A DNA stretch of 64,000 bases from Pseudomonadota bacterium (GCA_023458595.1 JAEWYT010000121.1:35224-99223), one strand, 5' to 3'. Positions 1 through 9,366 are shown, counted from the stretch's first letter. Made by a program: numbers and translations. The notes: generated from the letters alone by a model not told the origin.

Positions 1-1000
1 GAAGGGCCTTCAGGTCCCAGCAGCTGTCGGGCTTGAGGTTGTCCTTCGTCGTCGCCTTCAGCAGCGTGTAGAGGTACGGCGACGAGGTTCCGGGCGGCTG
101 GCCGCTCTGCAGCAGGTACTTGATCATCGTGACCATGTTGTAGCTTTCCTGCTTCAGCTCGGTCATGACGACGGCGCCGTAGGTGCCGTTCTCGATCATG
201 TCGCAGTCGGCCGTCTTCTCGCCGCCGCCCGTCGTCACGAGGAACACCTTGTCCTGCATGCCGGCGTCGCGGATCGCCGCGGCCGCACCGGTCGCGTCGC
301 CGTCCCAGAAGTCGATGATCCCGCAGATGTCAGGGTGCTGCTGCAGCATGGTGGTGGTCACGTTGCGCGAGGTCGTCGCGTCCCAGTTCGAGTCGGGCTT
401 GGCCACGACCTCGAAGTCGGGATGCTTGGAGAGCACGTCCATGATGCCGGCATACTGGAACAGGCTCGTCGCGTTCACCTGATCGCCTTGCACGAGGCCG
501 ATCTTCTTCGAGGAGTCGGGGCCGCAGCCCTTGACCACGGCTTCCGCCTCCAGCCGGCCGAGCTGGGTCCAGTCGCTGCCGAGATAGGCGTCGGCCTTGA
601 AGTTCGCCGGGTTGTCGATGAGCAGGACGTAGATTCCCGCCTCCTGCGCCTTCTTCATGAGCTTGGAGTAGGAATTCAGGTCCGGCGACATGACGATCAG
701 CACGTCGGGCTTGGGATCCGCCGAGATCGCCTCGGTGATCGCCTGGGCGCCGGCTTCCACGCTCCAGTTCGGATCGCGCGTCTCGAAGACGCCGCCGAAG
801 GCGTCGACCTCGCGCTTGAGGATCGCGGCCCAGCCCTGGGCGAGGTCGAAGCCCATGGCCATCGGCACGAGCAGGACGCGCTTGCCCTTGAGCGCTTCGG
901 CATAGGCGGCCGGAGCGGGATCCTGCGCATATGCCGGCAGCGCGGCGAAAGTCGCCGCCGTCAGCGCGGCAGCGGCCAGTACGGTTCTCATCGGTTTCAT
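1..1000 (-). CDS. Sugar-type ABC transporter periplasmic substrate-binding protein (3' end outside window)
   Basis: This is a periplasmic binding protein of the ribose/galactose type (Peripla_BP_4-like). The first 26 residues form a signal peptide that ends in AYA-QD. The mature part begins with a KGKRVLLVPMAMGFD strand and later has the LLIDNP and GLVQGD strands usual for the fold. An ATG at 998-1000 lies behind a GGGGAAAGAG ribosome site. The gene lies 50 bases downstream of the permease on the same strand, so the two form one transporter. About 333 codons are visible and the C-terminus runs off the window. The substrate cannot be read from sequence. No ATPase is in view, and it presumably lies beyond the left edge. 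Confidence 0.9.
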   Translation of the reverse strand, partial: MKPMRTVLAAAALTAATFAALPAYAQDPAPAAYAEALKGKRVLLVPMAMGFDLAQGWAAILKREVDAFGGVFETRDPNWSVEAGAQAITEAISADPKPDVLIVMSPDLNSYSKLMKKAQEAGIYVLLIDNPANFKADAYLGSDWTQLGRLEAEAVVKGCGPDSSKKIGLVQGDQVNATSLFQYAGIMDVLSKHPDFEVVAKPDSNWDATTSRNVTTTMLQQHPDICGIIDFWDGDATGAAAAIRDAGMQDKVFLVTTGGGEKTADCDMIENGTYGAVVMTELKQESYNMVTMIKYLLQSGQPPGTSSPYLYTLLKATTKDNLKPDSCWDLKAL

Positions 1001-1050
1001 CGTTTCACTCTTTCCCCTGTTGGACTCTGATGTCGTTGTCGGCGCTCCGT

Positions 1051-2037
1051 TCAGATATCGCCCTGCTGGGCCGTCTGCTCGTCGCGCGGGTTGAGCACGC
1101 CGTCGACGATGATCGCAAACAGCAGGATCGTCGATTTGATGAGGTTCTGATAGAGCAGCGGGATGTCGATGATCGTCATCGCGTTCAGCATGATGCCGAT
1201 CAGCGCCGCGCCGACGAGGACGTTGCGGACGCCACCCTTTCCGCCGGACAGGCCGATGCCGCCGATCACCGCGACGAGCACGATGTCGTAGAGCAGGGTG
1301 GAATTGACCACGCGGGTGTTGATCGAGTGCAGGCTGGCCGCCGTCAGCAGTCCCGCCACGAAGGCGATCACCGCCGACAGAGCGTAGCGCAGCATCAGCA
1401 TCGGCCGCACCGGGATGCCGATGTTGCGCGCCCCGATCGGATTGTCGCCGGCGTAGTAGACGTACCGGCCCCATTTCGTGAAGCGCAGGAGAACGAACGC
1501 CGCGCCGGAGAGCAGCAGGAAGAGATAGATCTCGATCGGCACGCCGAGAAACCGCAGCCCGCCCGTGATCTCGACCCAATGCCCGTCGGGCACCGGCACC
1601 GCGTCCGAAGGGATCAGCTGCGAGCGCACGTAGCCGAAGACGAAGGCCCCGCTCGCCAGCGTCACGAAGATCGCCGGGACGTCGGCATAGGCGATGAGGA
1701 AGCCGTTTATCAGCCCGATCGCCAGCACGCCGCCGAGCACCAGCGCGAACGCCAGGGAGTCCGGCATCCCGTCGCCGAGAAGCTGCAGGTACCAGGCGAC
1801 CGACATCGCCATCACGGCGACCATCGACAGGTCGATGCCACGCCCGATGATGACGACCGACATCCCCAGCGCGAGGATGCCCAAAACCGCGATGGAGCGG
1901 ACGATGGCGATCAGGTTCGCCGCCGTCAGGAATCCCGGCAGCCCGATCACGGCGGCGCCGAAGATCAGGACCGCGACGACGAGGACGATCCGTTCCTGGT
2001 TCAGATTCCGCAGGAAAGTCGCGACGCTCCCGCCCAT
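1051..2037 (-). CDS. Sugar-type (RbsC-like) ABC transporter permease
   Basis: This 328-residue membrane protein belongs to the BPD_transp_2 family. It has repeated hydrophobic segments, the LGILALGMSVVIIGRGIDLS segment typical of RbsC-type permeases near residue 60, and GGIGLSGGKGG near residue 260. Both are hallmark loops of sugar ABC permeases. I chose the ATG at 2037 over a GTG six bases upstream because a GAGG ribosome site sits five bases before the ATG and would overlap the GTG. The gene is followed by the binding-protein gene and preceded by a LysR gene on the same strand, so it is probably under that regulator. Confidence 0.9.
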   Translation of the reverse strand: MGGSVATFLRNLNQERIVLVVAVLIFGAAVIGLPGFLTAANLIAIVRSIAVLGILALGMSVVIIGRGIDLSMVAVMAMSVAWYLQLLGDGMPDSLAFALVLGGVLAIGLINGFLIAYADVPAIFVTLASGAFVFGYVRSQLIPSDAVPVPDGHWVEITGGLRFLGVPIEIYLFLLLSGAAFVLLRFTKWGRYVYYAGDNPIGARNIGIPVRPMLMLRYALSAVIAFVAGLLTAASLHSINTRVVNSTLLYDIVLVAVIGGIGLSGGKGGVRNVLVGAALIGIMLNAMTIIDIPLLYQNLIKSTILLFAIIVDGVLNPRDEQTAQQGDI

Positions 2038-2160
2038 GCACACCTCGTCGCCCGGTTGGTCTCGGATCCGCCCCGGAACCGAAAATTCAGCTTAGCGAGC
2101 GCCGAAAGCCGGCGTCCAATGAAAGATTCTGCGCATTATCGATACCGAACCGGAATGTGT

Positions 2161-3105
2161 TCAAACGATATGCAGATGCGGCCCCGGCGTGCGCCCCTGT
2201 GCCGCCGTTTTGTTCTCTTCGGCCATGATGTGCGCCCTGAGGCCTTCGATGAACCGCTTGCCGTAGGCCGGCAGGGGCATTCGCCCGTCCCAGATGGCGC
2301 ATATGTCGAAGCTGATCTGCTCGCCGCGCAGCGTGATCGGGCGGCTCGTCAGCGTGTGGCTGTCGAGCCGCGCCGACGAGGGTACGACGGCGACGCCGTT
2401 TCCGCCTTCCGCCAGCGCGAACAGCGTGTGCGGCGAAGCCCCTTCCAGCACGATCCGCGGCACGATTCCGGTCAGCCGGCAAGCGGCGTCGAAGACCTCG
2501 CGCGAGGCGTGGCGGCGGTTCAGCGTCAGGATCGGGCTTTCGAGCAGCGCGGCGATCTCGATCGGACCGCCGGTATCCGGAAGCAGGTCGGGCGTGGCGA
2601 CCGCCAGGAAGGCGAGCTCGCCGAGGCGAAGGGTCTCGAAGGGCTCGATCGGCGTGGAGGGCATCGCGCTGATCGTCAGGTGTACCGAGCCCGCCTGGAG
2701 CCTTTCCATCAGTTCGGGCCCGCCGGCGTCCTCGAGCCGCACGTCGATCCCCGCATTGGCCGCGCGCCAGTCGCGCAGGAACATCGGCAGGTAGCGCTCG
2801 ATCAGCTGCGAACAGGCGCCGATCTTCAGGAGCCCGCTCTGGTCCCGCGCGAGATCGCCGGCGAAGGCGCGCAGGTCGCGGTCCGCCGCCAGCACGCCGT
2901 TGACGCGCGACAGGAGCGCCTCGCCGGCCGCCGTCAGCCTCACGTTGCGTCCCGCCTTCTCGAACAGGCGCAGCCCGAGGGACTCCTCCAGGCTGCGGAT
3001 CTGCCGCGACAGCGCCGACTGGGTGATGTTCAGCATCTGCGCCGCCAGCGTGATGTTCTGCGTTTCGGCGGCCGTCACGAAGCCGGTATAGGTGCGGATA
3101 TCCAT
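2161..3105 (-). CDS. LysR-family transcriptional regulator
   Basis: This 314-residue protein has an N-terminal winged helix-turn-helix at about residues 3-60, with SQSALSRQIRSLEE-type recognition-helix residues. A LysR substrate-binding domain follows (about 90-300). It lies between the cysteine hydrolase gene and the ABC permease gene, all on the minus strand. It is therefore likely to control this transporter and hydrolase cluster. About 120 bases separate it from the permease gene, enough for a promoter. The effector is unknown. Confidence 0.9.
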   Translation of the reverse strand: MDIRTYTGFVTAAETQNITLAAQMLNITQSALSRQIRSLEESLGLRLFEKAGRNVRLTAAGEALLSRVNGVLAADRDLRAFAGDLARDQSGLLKIGACSQLIERYLPMFLRDWRAANAGIDVRLEDAGGPELMERLQAGSVHLTISAMPSTPIEPFETLRLGELAFLAVATPDLLPDTGGPIEIAALLESPILTLNRRHASREVFDAACRLTGIVPRIVLEGASPHTLFALAEGGNGVAVVPSSARLDSHTLTSRPITLRGEQISFDICAIWDGRMPLPAYGKRFIEGLRAHIMAEENKTAAQGRTPGPHLHIV

Positions 3106-3180
3106 CGACGTGGCCCGGATTGACGCGATTACGCTATTGGCCGCGCGACGGCGCTGTCAACTTCGGCGCGGCGCCGGCGG

Positions 3181-3819
3181 TCAGCCGGCCAGTTCGGCGA
3201 CCAGCGCGTCGGTCGTCACCTGCCGGCAGTAGCCCTTGATGGTCGTCAGCGAATGGTCGTGCCGCGCCTGCGTATAGGTGAGGCAGGCGTCGGTCACCTG
3301 CGTCACCAGATAGCCGAGATCGCAGGCGTCCCGGATCGCGCTCTCCACGCACTGGTCCGTGACGAGCCCGGAGATGACGAGTTGCCTCACCCCGAGGTTG
3401 CGCAGGACGTAGTCGATATGGGTCGAGACGAAAACCGAGGAGGACGATTTCGGCAGGACGATCTCGTCGTCGCCCGGCTTCAGCGCGTCGATCACCTTGC
3501 CGTCCCACGACCCCTTCGGGACGTTGAAGCCGGTGATCTTGTAGTCGAGGCTGCGGTCGCGGCCGTCCCGCGTGAGGCTCTCGATCGTGGTGTACATCAC
3601 CTCGATTCCCGCCGCGCGGCAGGCCGCCTGCAGTCGCTGCATGTTCGGCACCACGCGCGCCTCGAGCTGGTCGAAGAACCAGCCGTACTTCTCGCCGAAC
3701 TCGGGCGCGGGGACGTCCTTGAACTCGCCGCCCTTGCGATGCGCGCAGAAGTTCTGCACGTCGATATAGAGGAGCGCGGACTGCTCCGTGACGAGCGGCA
3801 CGTCCCGGGTGAGCGTCAT
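3181..3819 (-). CDS. Isochorismatase-like cysteine hydrolase
   Basis: This 212-residue protein has the isochorismatase-like fold. It shows the catalytic Asp in ALLYIDVQNF, a Lys in VLPKSSSS and the nucleophilic Cys in VTDQCVESA. Such enzymes hydrolyse amides and related C-N bonds, for example nicotinamide, N-carbamoyl compounds and ureido acids. The ATG at 3817-3819 comes one base after the stop codon of the N-formylglutamate amidohydrolase-like gene, so the two are translationally coupled. A start five codons upstream would overlap that gene and is less likely. Pairing with an N-deformylase-like enzyme suggests stepwise hydrolysis of an N-acylated amino acid. The exact substrate is inferred, not shown. 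Confidence 0.88.
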   Translation of the reverse strand: MTLTRDVPLVTEQSALLYIDVQNFCAHRKGGEFKDVPAPEFGEKYGWFFDQLEARVVPNMQRLQAACRAAGIEVMYTTIESLTRDGRDRSLDYKITGFNVPKGSWDGKVIDALKPGDDEIVLPKSSSSVFVSTHIDYVLRNLGVRQLVISGLVTDQCVESAIRDACDLGYLVTQVTDACLTYTQARHDHSLTTIKGYCRQVTTDALVAELAG

Positions 3820-3820
3820 T

Positions 3821-4597
3821 TCACGTCCCTTCAAGCCAGCGGTCGAGCGTCACGGATAGCCATTCCGCCCAGCGGTCCTGTCCCGCGGCGCCATCGATAT
3901 GGTCGTTGCGGATCTCCATCAGGCTGTGCGGCAGGCCGCGGGCCTCGCCGTGCCGCGGGACGAACCAGTCCGACAGGTCGTCGATCCGGTAGGGCTCGTT
4001 CATGCCGATCCGCAGTTCGGGGCGGAGATCTTTGACGAGATCGGCGAGGCGCGCGGATGTGTGCTCGTCCTTTCGGAACAGGAAGCCGATGTCCCAGGGA
4101 CGGGAAACGCCTCCGAAGACCGGCGTGAACGAATGGATGGAGAAAGCCGCCCGGACAGGACCCCGATCGAGGACGTTCGCCACGGCGTCCTGGAACGGCT
4201 GGAAAATCTCGTCCACCCGGGCCGTGCGCTCCGGTTCCGTCAGGTCCAGATTTGCCGGGACGGTCGATCCGTCGCTGACCTCGGGAATCGAGTCCGGGGC
4301 GGCGGTCGGTCGGTTGCAGTCGATGACGAGCCGGCTGTAGGGCTGCAGCACGCACGCGCATCCGAGGCGCTCGGCCATGCGCCTGGCGACCGCACCGGCG
4401 CCGATGTCCCAGCCTATGTGCCGGTCTATATCGCCTCCGGGCAACCCGAGATCGCCGAGAACCGACGGGATCGCCTGGCCCGCGTGCTCGCAGACCAGCA
4501 GGATCGGGTGGTCGCTGTCGGGATTGACGATCTCCAGCGGCGCCGGATCGTCCGGCGTCAGAAGTGTGCGGGAGGTCGCGTCCGAAACAGCCGCCAT
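3821..4597 (-). CDS. N-formylglutamate amidohydrolase family protein
   Basis: This 258-residue protein resembles the N-formylglutamate amidohydrolase (HutG/FGase) family, which removes formyl or similar groups from acylated amino acids. Visible family marks are the VCEHAG motif near the N-terminus, DIGAGA, the VIDCNRP segment and a SIHSFTP metal/catalytic segment near residue 155. No other histidine-degradation genes are in view, so a role in hut catabolism is not supported. It is the first gene of the minus-strand set and is divergent from a glutamine-synthetase-like gene, with 176 bases between them that can hold both promoters. Confidence 0.85.
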   Translation of the reverse strand: MAAVSDATSRTLLTPDDPAPLEIVNPDSDHPILLVCEHAGQAIPSVLGDLGLPGGDIDRHIGWDIGAGAVARRMAERLGCACVLQPYSRLVIDCNRPTAAPDSIPEVSDGSTVPANLDLTEPERTARVDEIFQPFQDAVANVLDRGPVRAAFSIHSFTPVFGGVSRPWDIGFLFRKDEHTSARLADLVKDLRPELRIGMNEPYRIDDLSDWFVPRHGEARGLPHSLMEIRNDHIDGAAGQDRWAEWLSVTLDRWLEGT

Positions 4598-4773
4598 GTC
4601 GCCTCTTCGGTTCCGGCGGGAAGGGATGTCGGCACGCTAGTCCGGATCGCGGGGAAGCGCCAGCGGGGACGGACGGCGCCGGTTGTCACGGCGCACGGCA
4701 AGTGTTTGTCTCCTGTCTGACGATTGCGCCGGATTCCCCGATCCGGCGGCCCCGCAAGTTCGAGAAGCCGCGC

Positions 4774-6087
4774 ATGATCGCCAATCCGCTGATTTTCGTC
4801 GCCGCCCCCGATATCGCCGGCAAGACCCGCGGCAAGGCGTTTCCGGTCGCCGATCTGGACAAACGGCTACGCAGGGGCGTCGGCTGGACGCCCACCAACG
4901 TCATGATCACCTGCTTCGACGCCATCGCCGAAAGTCCGTTCGGCGCGCTGGGCGATCTCCTGCTCGTCCCCGATCCGAATGCCGGCGTCGAGATCGATTT
5001 CGGCGACGACGGCCCGGTCGAGCGCTTCATGCTCGGCGACATCACCGGGCTCGACGGTACGCCCTGGAACCTCTGCACGCGGTCGATCCTCAGGGGTGCG
5101 CTGGATAGGCTGAAGAGGGTTGCCGGCATCGAGCTCGTGGCGGCCTTCGAGCACGAGTTCCAGTTCAAGGGGGCCAGTCCGCCTCTCGGACAGGCCTACG
5201 CGCTGACCGGGTTCTCCGGGCGCCGCCGTTTCGGCGAGGCCCTGATGGCCGCGCTGGACCAAGCCGGGCTGACGCCCGACACCTTCATGAAGGAATACGG
5301 CGCGAGCCAGTTCGAGATAACCAACGACCCGCGAAAGGGCGTCGGCGCCGCGGACGCCGCGGTGATCCTGCGCGAGCTGACGCGGATGACGGCCGCCCGG
5401 CTCGGCGAGGAGGTGAACTTCACGCCTATCCGCGATCCGGCGAGCGTCGGCAACGGCGTCCACATCCACATGAGCTTCGTCGACGGCGAGGGAAACCCCG
5501 CGACCTATTCGGCCGACAGTCCGGCAGGGCTGTCGGAGATCGCCGGGTCCTTCGTCGCCGGGGTCCTGAAGTACCTCGACCGTTTCCTCGCGCTCACCGC
5601 GCCCTCCGACATTTCCTACCTGCGGCTGACGCCGCATCGCTGGAGCGCGGCCTTCAACAATCTCGGCTTTCGCGACAGGGAGGCGGCGGTGCGGATATGC
5701 CCGGTCACCGCCGCCGATCCGCAGGCGGTCGCGCGGCAGTTCAATTTCGAGTTCCGCGCCGGAGACGCGGCCGCCTCGCCCCATCTGGCGCTGGCCGCGA
5801 TCGTCCATGCCGGCTCGCAAGGAATAGAAGAAGGCCTGCCGGCCCCTGCGATCACGCAGGAGGACCTGTCGCTGCTGCCGGCCACGGAGCTGGCGAAGCG
5901 CGGCCTCATCCGGCTGCCGCGGTCGCTCGAGGAGGCCCTGGCGAAATTCGAGGCCGACGACACGGTTCGCGGCTGGTTCACGGGCGATTTCGCGTCCGTC
6001 TACGTCGCCCACAAGCGCGGCGAGCTGGCCTTTCTGAAGGGTATGAGCCCGGAGGAACGCTGCGCGGCCTATGAATCGTCGTATTGA
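4774..6087 (+). CDS. Glutamine synthetase-like gamma-glutamyl amine ligase
   Basis: This 437-residue protein has the glutamine synthetase catalytic fold. The FEHEF and EYGASQFEI glutamate ligands, the NGVHIHMS strand and the APSDISYLRLTPHRWSAAF segment are all present. Its short N-terminal domain and its context match the PuuA/GlnA3 type that joins glutamate to amines rather than true GlnA. The ATG at 4774 starts the conserved part. The same reading frame continues 70 codons upstream, but that stretch overlaps the divergent gene's start region and shows no domain. The gene converges with gamma-glutamyltransferase, and the two could make and cleave a gamma-glutamyl intermediate. The amine partner is unknown. 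Confidence 0.85.
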   Translation: MIANPLIFVAAPDIAGKTRGKAFPVADLDKRLRRGVGWTPTNVMITCFDAIAESPFGALGDLLLVPDPNAGVEIDFGDDGPVERFMLGDITGLDGTPWNLCTRSILRGALDRLKRVAGIELVAAFEHEFQFKGASPPLGQAYALTGFSGRRRFGEALMAALDQAGLTPDTFMKEYGASQFEITNDPRKGVGAADAAVILRELTRMTAARLGEEVNFTPIRDPASVGNGVHIHMSFVDGEGNPATYSADSPAGLSEIAGSFVAGVLKYLDRFLALTAPSDISYLRLTPHRWSAAFNNLGFRDREAAVRICPVTAADPQAVARQFNFEFRAGDAAASPHLALAAIVHAGSQGIEEGLPAPAITQEDLSLLPATELAKRGLIRLPRSLEEALAKFEADDTVRGWFTGDFASVYVAHKRGELAFLKGMSPEERCAAYESSY

Positions 6088-6093
6088 CGCCTT

Positions 6094-6115
6094 CCGGCGG
6101 GCAACGCCGCGCCGG
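6094..6115. terminator. Hairpin between convergent genes
   Basis: CCGGCG and CGCCGG can pair around a short loop that holds a further GGC/GCC pairing. The hairpin lies in the 36-base gap between two convergent genes, so it could stop transcription from both sides. There is no T-run, so it is a candidate only. Confidence 0.35.
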
Positions 6116-6123
6116 GTGGGAAT

Positions 6124-7806
6124 TCAGTCGCCGTCGCCGTCGTCGTCCGTCCGGTCCGGCCAGAACCGCACGCCCGGTCGCGCGTGGCCGCCGCTCGTCG
6201 CCGAGACGCTGCCGTCGGCGCGCCAGCACGCGGCGCCCTCCATGGTGCCGTCCTCCGAAAAGGCGATCGCGTTCATGCCGCCGCCGATATGCGGCACCAC
6301 CCGCACGTCGTGTCCGCGCGCGTCGAGCGCGGCCCGGGCGCCGCTGTAACCCTTTTCGATCTCCACCTCCTCGCCCTGCGTCCAGATGCGAGGGGCCTCC
6401 ACGGCATGCTGGAGCGGCATGCCGTGATCGACGACGTTGACGATCATCTGCATGGCGGACGGGAAGATGCGCGTCCCGCCGGGCAGGCCCACGGCGAAAG
6501 CCGGGCGCCCGTCCCGCAGCACGATGGTAGGCGACATCGCCGTCGGCACGCGCTTGCCCGGCACGATGGACATGGCGTTGCCCGGATGCGGATCGAAATT
6601 CGCCATGTAGTTGTTCGGAACGATCCCCGTGCCCGGGACCATGAAGCGGGCGCCGAAGAGCCAGTTGATGGTGTGGGTCGCGGCGACGACGTTGCCGGAC
6701 CTGTCGGCGACCGTGACGTGGGTGGTGTTGCGCGGTTCCGCGTCGGGCGCCGGGCCCGTGGTTGGGCCGCCGCGCGCCCGGATTCGCCCCGCCGCCTCGC
6801 GCGCATAGTCCTTCGAGACCAGGCGTTCGACCGGAACGTCGACGAACGCGGGGTCGCCGTTGTAGGCGCGCCGGTCCTCGAAGGCGATCCGCATGACCTC
6901 TATGAGCAGGTGCAGCGTGTCGGGGGCGCCGAAGCCGAGCTCTCGCAGATCGTGGGCCTCCAGCATGTTCAGCATCTGCAGGACGTGAGTGCCGGATGCG
7001 GGCGGCGGCGCGCCCAGCACCTCGTATCCGCGGTAGCTGCCCGAGACGGGCGCGCGGTCGACGGTCCGGTAGCCGCGCAGGTCCTCGGCGCTCAGCCATC
7101 CCGCGTCTTCGCCGCCCGTCGCGATGCGCTCGGCGAGAGCGGTCCCGAGCACGCCTCCGTAAAGGGTGGGGGCGCCCTCCCGCGCGATCAGCGCCAGGGT
7201 CTCCGCGTACTGGGGCTGCACCAGTCGTTCCCCCGGCGTCAGCGGCCGCCCGCCCGGCACCAGCACCCGGGAGATCTCCGGGTCGAGCGACATGTCCGCG
7301 GCGCAGTCCCTGATCGCGCCGGCGAGATAGTGGGAGGCGACGAAGCCGCGCCGCGCGAAGCGGATGGCCGGCTCGACGACGTCGGCCAGGGACAGGCGCC
7401 CGAAACGGGCGAGCATGTCGCACCAGCCCGCGAGGTTTCCCGGCACGGCCACGGCGGACGGTCCGACGATGTTCCGCCGGTTCTCCACCTCCATGTAGTC
7501 CGGCATCGTGTCGGAAATCGGCGTATAGATCGCCGCGTGTGCGGATTTCGGCGCCGTCGCCATCGCGTCGATGATCACGTGCGTGCCGTCCGCGAGACGC
7601 AGATGCGATATGCCGCCGCCGGCGATGCCCACCATCATCGGCTCGACCACGGTCAGGGCGAAGAGCGCCGCCACCGCTGCATCGATCGCGTTTCCGCCCT
7701 CAGCCAGGATCTCGGTGCCGGCGGCCGAGGCGAGGGGATGGTTGGTCGCCACCACGCCGTTTCGGCCGGTCGCCGGCGCCTTTTCGCAGGAAAACGGCCA
7801 CGTCAT
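6124..7806 (-). CDS. ggt: Gamma-glutamyltransferase family protein
   Basis: This 560-residue protein is a complete gamma-glutamyltransferase-type Ntn hydrolase. The expected autocleavage site with the nucleophilic Thr is the NTTHVTVAD segment, with Thr361 aligning to the catalytic Thr of known enzymes. The large-subunit marks GNAIDAAVAA and GGGISH and the small-subunit GLPGGTRI loop are present. No secretion signal is visible in the chosen form, so it may act in the cytoplasm. The ATG at 7804-7806 begins the conserved part, and an upstream extension of 18 codons looks non-coding. It probably cleaves a gamma-glutamyl amide, perhaps the one made by the convergent ligase. Confidence 0.88.
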   Translation of the reverse strand: MTWPFSCEKAPATGRNGVVATNHPLASAAGTEILAEGGNAIDAAVAALFALTVVEPMMVGIAGGGISHLRLADGTHVIIDAMATAPKSAHAAIYTPISDTMPDYMEVENRRNIVGPSAVAVPGNLAGWCDMLARFGRLSLADVVEPAIRFARRGFVASHYLAGAIRDCAADMSLDPEISRVLVPGGRPLTPGERLVQPQYAETLALIAREGAPTLYGGVLGTALAERIATGGEDAGWLSAEDLRGYRTVDRAPVSGSYRGYEVLGAPPPASGTHVLQMLNMLEAHDLRELGFGAPDTLHLLIEVMRIAFEDRRAYNGDPAFVDVPVERLVSKDYAREAAGRIRARGGPTTGPAPDAEPRNTTHVTVADRSGNVVAATHTINWLFGARFMVPGTGIVPNNYMANFDPHPGNAMSIVPGKRVPTAMSPTIVLRDGRPAFAVGLPGGTRIFPSAMQMIVNVVDHGMPLQHAVEAPRIWTQGEEVEIEKGYSGARAALDARGHDVRVVPHIGGGMNAIAFSEDGTMEGAACWRADGSVSATSGGHARPGVRFWPDRTDDDGDGD

Positions 7807-7948
7807 CGCTGAAATCTCGCTTTCGGAAGGCAAATCGATTTCTTTTCGCGCGGTTCGCACCCTCGGGGCCGGGGCGCCGTCACGTTAGGCCATCGCATCG
7901 ATCGATCCAATGGGCCGCGGATTCGTGCGGCAAATCCTCTCGCGATAC

Positions 7949-7967
7949 GCCGGACATGGCGTCCGGC
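7949..7967. promoter_or_regulatory. Inverted repeat in divergent intergenic region
   Basis: GCCGGAC and GTCCGGC form a perfect 7-base inverted repeat with a 5-base spacer. It lies between the divergent ggt and molybdenum hydroxylase genes, about 60 bases before the latter. It could be an operator or an RNA hairpin in the leader. Nothing else is recognisable in this 220-base gap. Confidence 0.3.
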
Positions 7968-8026
7968 CGGCGGGCCGAGTAAGGTGGCGCCGTCGCGAGT
8001 CCGTTTGTAACCGAAGGAAAGTTGTT

Positions 8027-8887
8027 ATGCGCTACGCGGCGCCTGAAACCATAGAAAGCGCGGTGGGGCTGCTCGCCGCCGAGAGCGGCGGAGTCCATGT
8101 CCTTGCCGGGGGAACCGATCTCCTGGTGCGGATGAAATCGGGGTTCGTGGAGCCCGACCTCGTGGTCGACATAAAGCGCATCCCCGAAATGCGGACGATC
8201 ATTGAGGAAGACGGCGGCTTCCGCATCGGCGCGGGTGTCCCGACCGCCGAGATGGGCGAGCATGACGGCCTCGAGGCCGCCTGGCCGGGGGTCGTCGAGG
8301 CGGCCGAGCTGATCGGGTCGACGCAGGTCCAGGGCCGCGCCACGATCGCCGGTAATCTCTGCAACGCCTCGCCCGCCGCCGACAGCGTTCCCGCGCTCGT
8401 CGCCGCCGGCGCGACGGCGCGGATCGCCGGACCCGACGGGGTTCGCGAGCTCCCGGTCGAGGAGGTCCCGAAAGGGCCGGGCAAGACGGCGCTGAAGCGC
8501 GGCGAGTTCATCACCTCGATCTTCCTGCCGAAGCCCGCGCCGCGCTCGGCCGACGCCTATCTGCGCTTCATCCCGCGCACCGAGATGGACATCGCGGTGG
8601 TCGGCTGCGGCATCGCCGTGACGCTCGACGGCAAGGGCACCTGCACGGCGGCGCGCGTCGGTCTCGGCGCGGTCGCCCCGACGGTCCTCCTCGTCGAGGA
8701 CGCGGCGAAGGCCCTGATCGGCACCGATTTGGGCGAGGCTGCGCTCGAACGTGTCGCCGAAGCCGTCTCCGCCGCCTGCCGCCCGATCGACGACAAGCGC
8801 GGCACCGTCGCCTTCAGAACCCGCGTCGCCGGCGTGCTCGCCCGCCGCGTCGCCGTCATCGCCCGCGACAGAGCCCGGAGCCAGTGA
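8027..8887 (+). CDS. Molybdenum hydroxylase FAD-binding medium subunit (CoxM-like)
   Basis: This 286-residue protein is the FAD subunit of a xanthine-oxidase-family enzyme. The two pyrophosphate-binding loops are seen as LAGGTDLLV near residue 26 and TIAGNLCNASPAAD near residue 106. A CO-dehydrogenase flavoprotein C-terminal domain follows. An AAGGAA ribosome site lies about ten bases before the ATG. The next gene starts inside its stop codon (TGATG), so the three enzyme subunits are co-translated in the order FAD, iron-sulfur, molybdenum. It passes electrons from the 2Fe-2S subunit to an acceptor. Confidence 0.93.
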   Translation: MRYAAPETIESAVGLLAAESGGVHVLAGGTDLLVRMKSGFVEPDLVVDIKRIPEMRTIIEEDGGFRIGAGVPTAEMGEHDGLEAAWPGVVEAAELIGSTQVQGRATIAGNLCNASPAADSVPALVAAGATARIAGPDGVRELPVEEVPKGPGKTALKRGEFITSIFLPKPAPRSADAYLRFIPRTEMDIAVVGCGIAVTLDGKGTCTAARVGLGAVAPTVLLVEDAAKALIGTDLGEAALERVAEAVSAACRPIDDKRGTVAFRTRVAGVLARRVAVIARDRARSQ

Positions 8888-9366
8888 TGAGCCAGATCCA
8901 CGTTACCGCCACCATCAACGGCGACGTCACCGAGTTCCTCTGCGAGCCCGACGAGACGCTGCTCGACGTCCTGCGCGACCGTCTCGGCCTCACCGGCTCC
9001 AAGGAAGGCTGCGGCACCGGCGACTGCGGCGCCTGCTCGGTGACCGTCGACGACCGCCTCGTCTGCTCTTGCCTGGTGCTGGGCGCGGAGGCGGACGGCG
9101 CCAGGATCGAGACGATCGAGGGCATGGCCGACGGCGAGACGCTGCATCCGCTGCAGCGCAAGTTCCTCGACCACGCCGCCCTGCAGTGCGGCATCTGCAC
9201 GCCCGGCATCCTCATCGCCGCCAGATCGTTGCTCGAGCGCAATCCCGATCCGAGCGAGGAAGAGGCCCGTTACTGGCTCGCCGGCAACCTCTGCCGCTGC
9301 ACGGGTTACGACAAGATCATCCGGGCCGTCCTCGATACGGCGGCCGAGATGAGGGAGGCACGCTGA
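8887..9366 (+). CDS. Molybdenum hydroxylase 2Fe-2S small subunit (CoxS-like)
   Basis: This 159-residue protein carries two [2Fe-2S] clusters. A plant-ferredoxin-type domain has the cysteine pattern EGCGTGDCGACSV near residue 42, and a C-terminal helical domain has CGICTPG and CRCTGY. A GTG one codon upstream is also possible, but the ATG overlaps the previous stop codon by one base and fits operon style. Its own stop overlaps the start of the molybdenum subunit in the same way. Confidence 0.95.
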   Translation: MSQIHVTATINGDVTEFLCEPDETLLDVLRDRLGLTGSKEGCGTGDCGACSVTVDDRLVCSCLVLGAEADGARIETIEGMADGETLHPLQRKFLDHAALQCGICTPGILIAARSLLERNPDPSEEEARYWLAGNLCRCTGYDKIIRAVLDTAAEMREAR

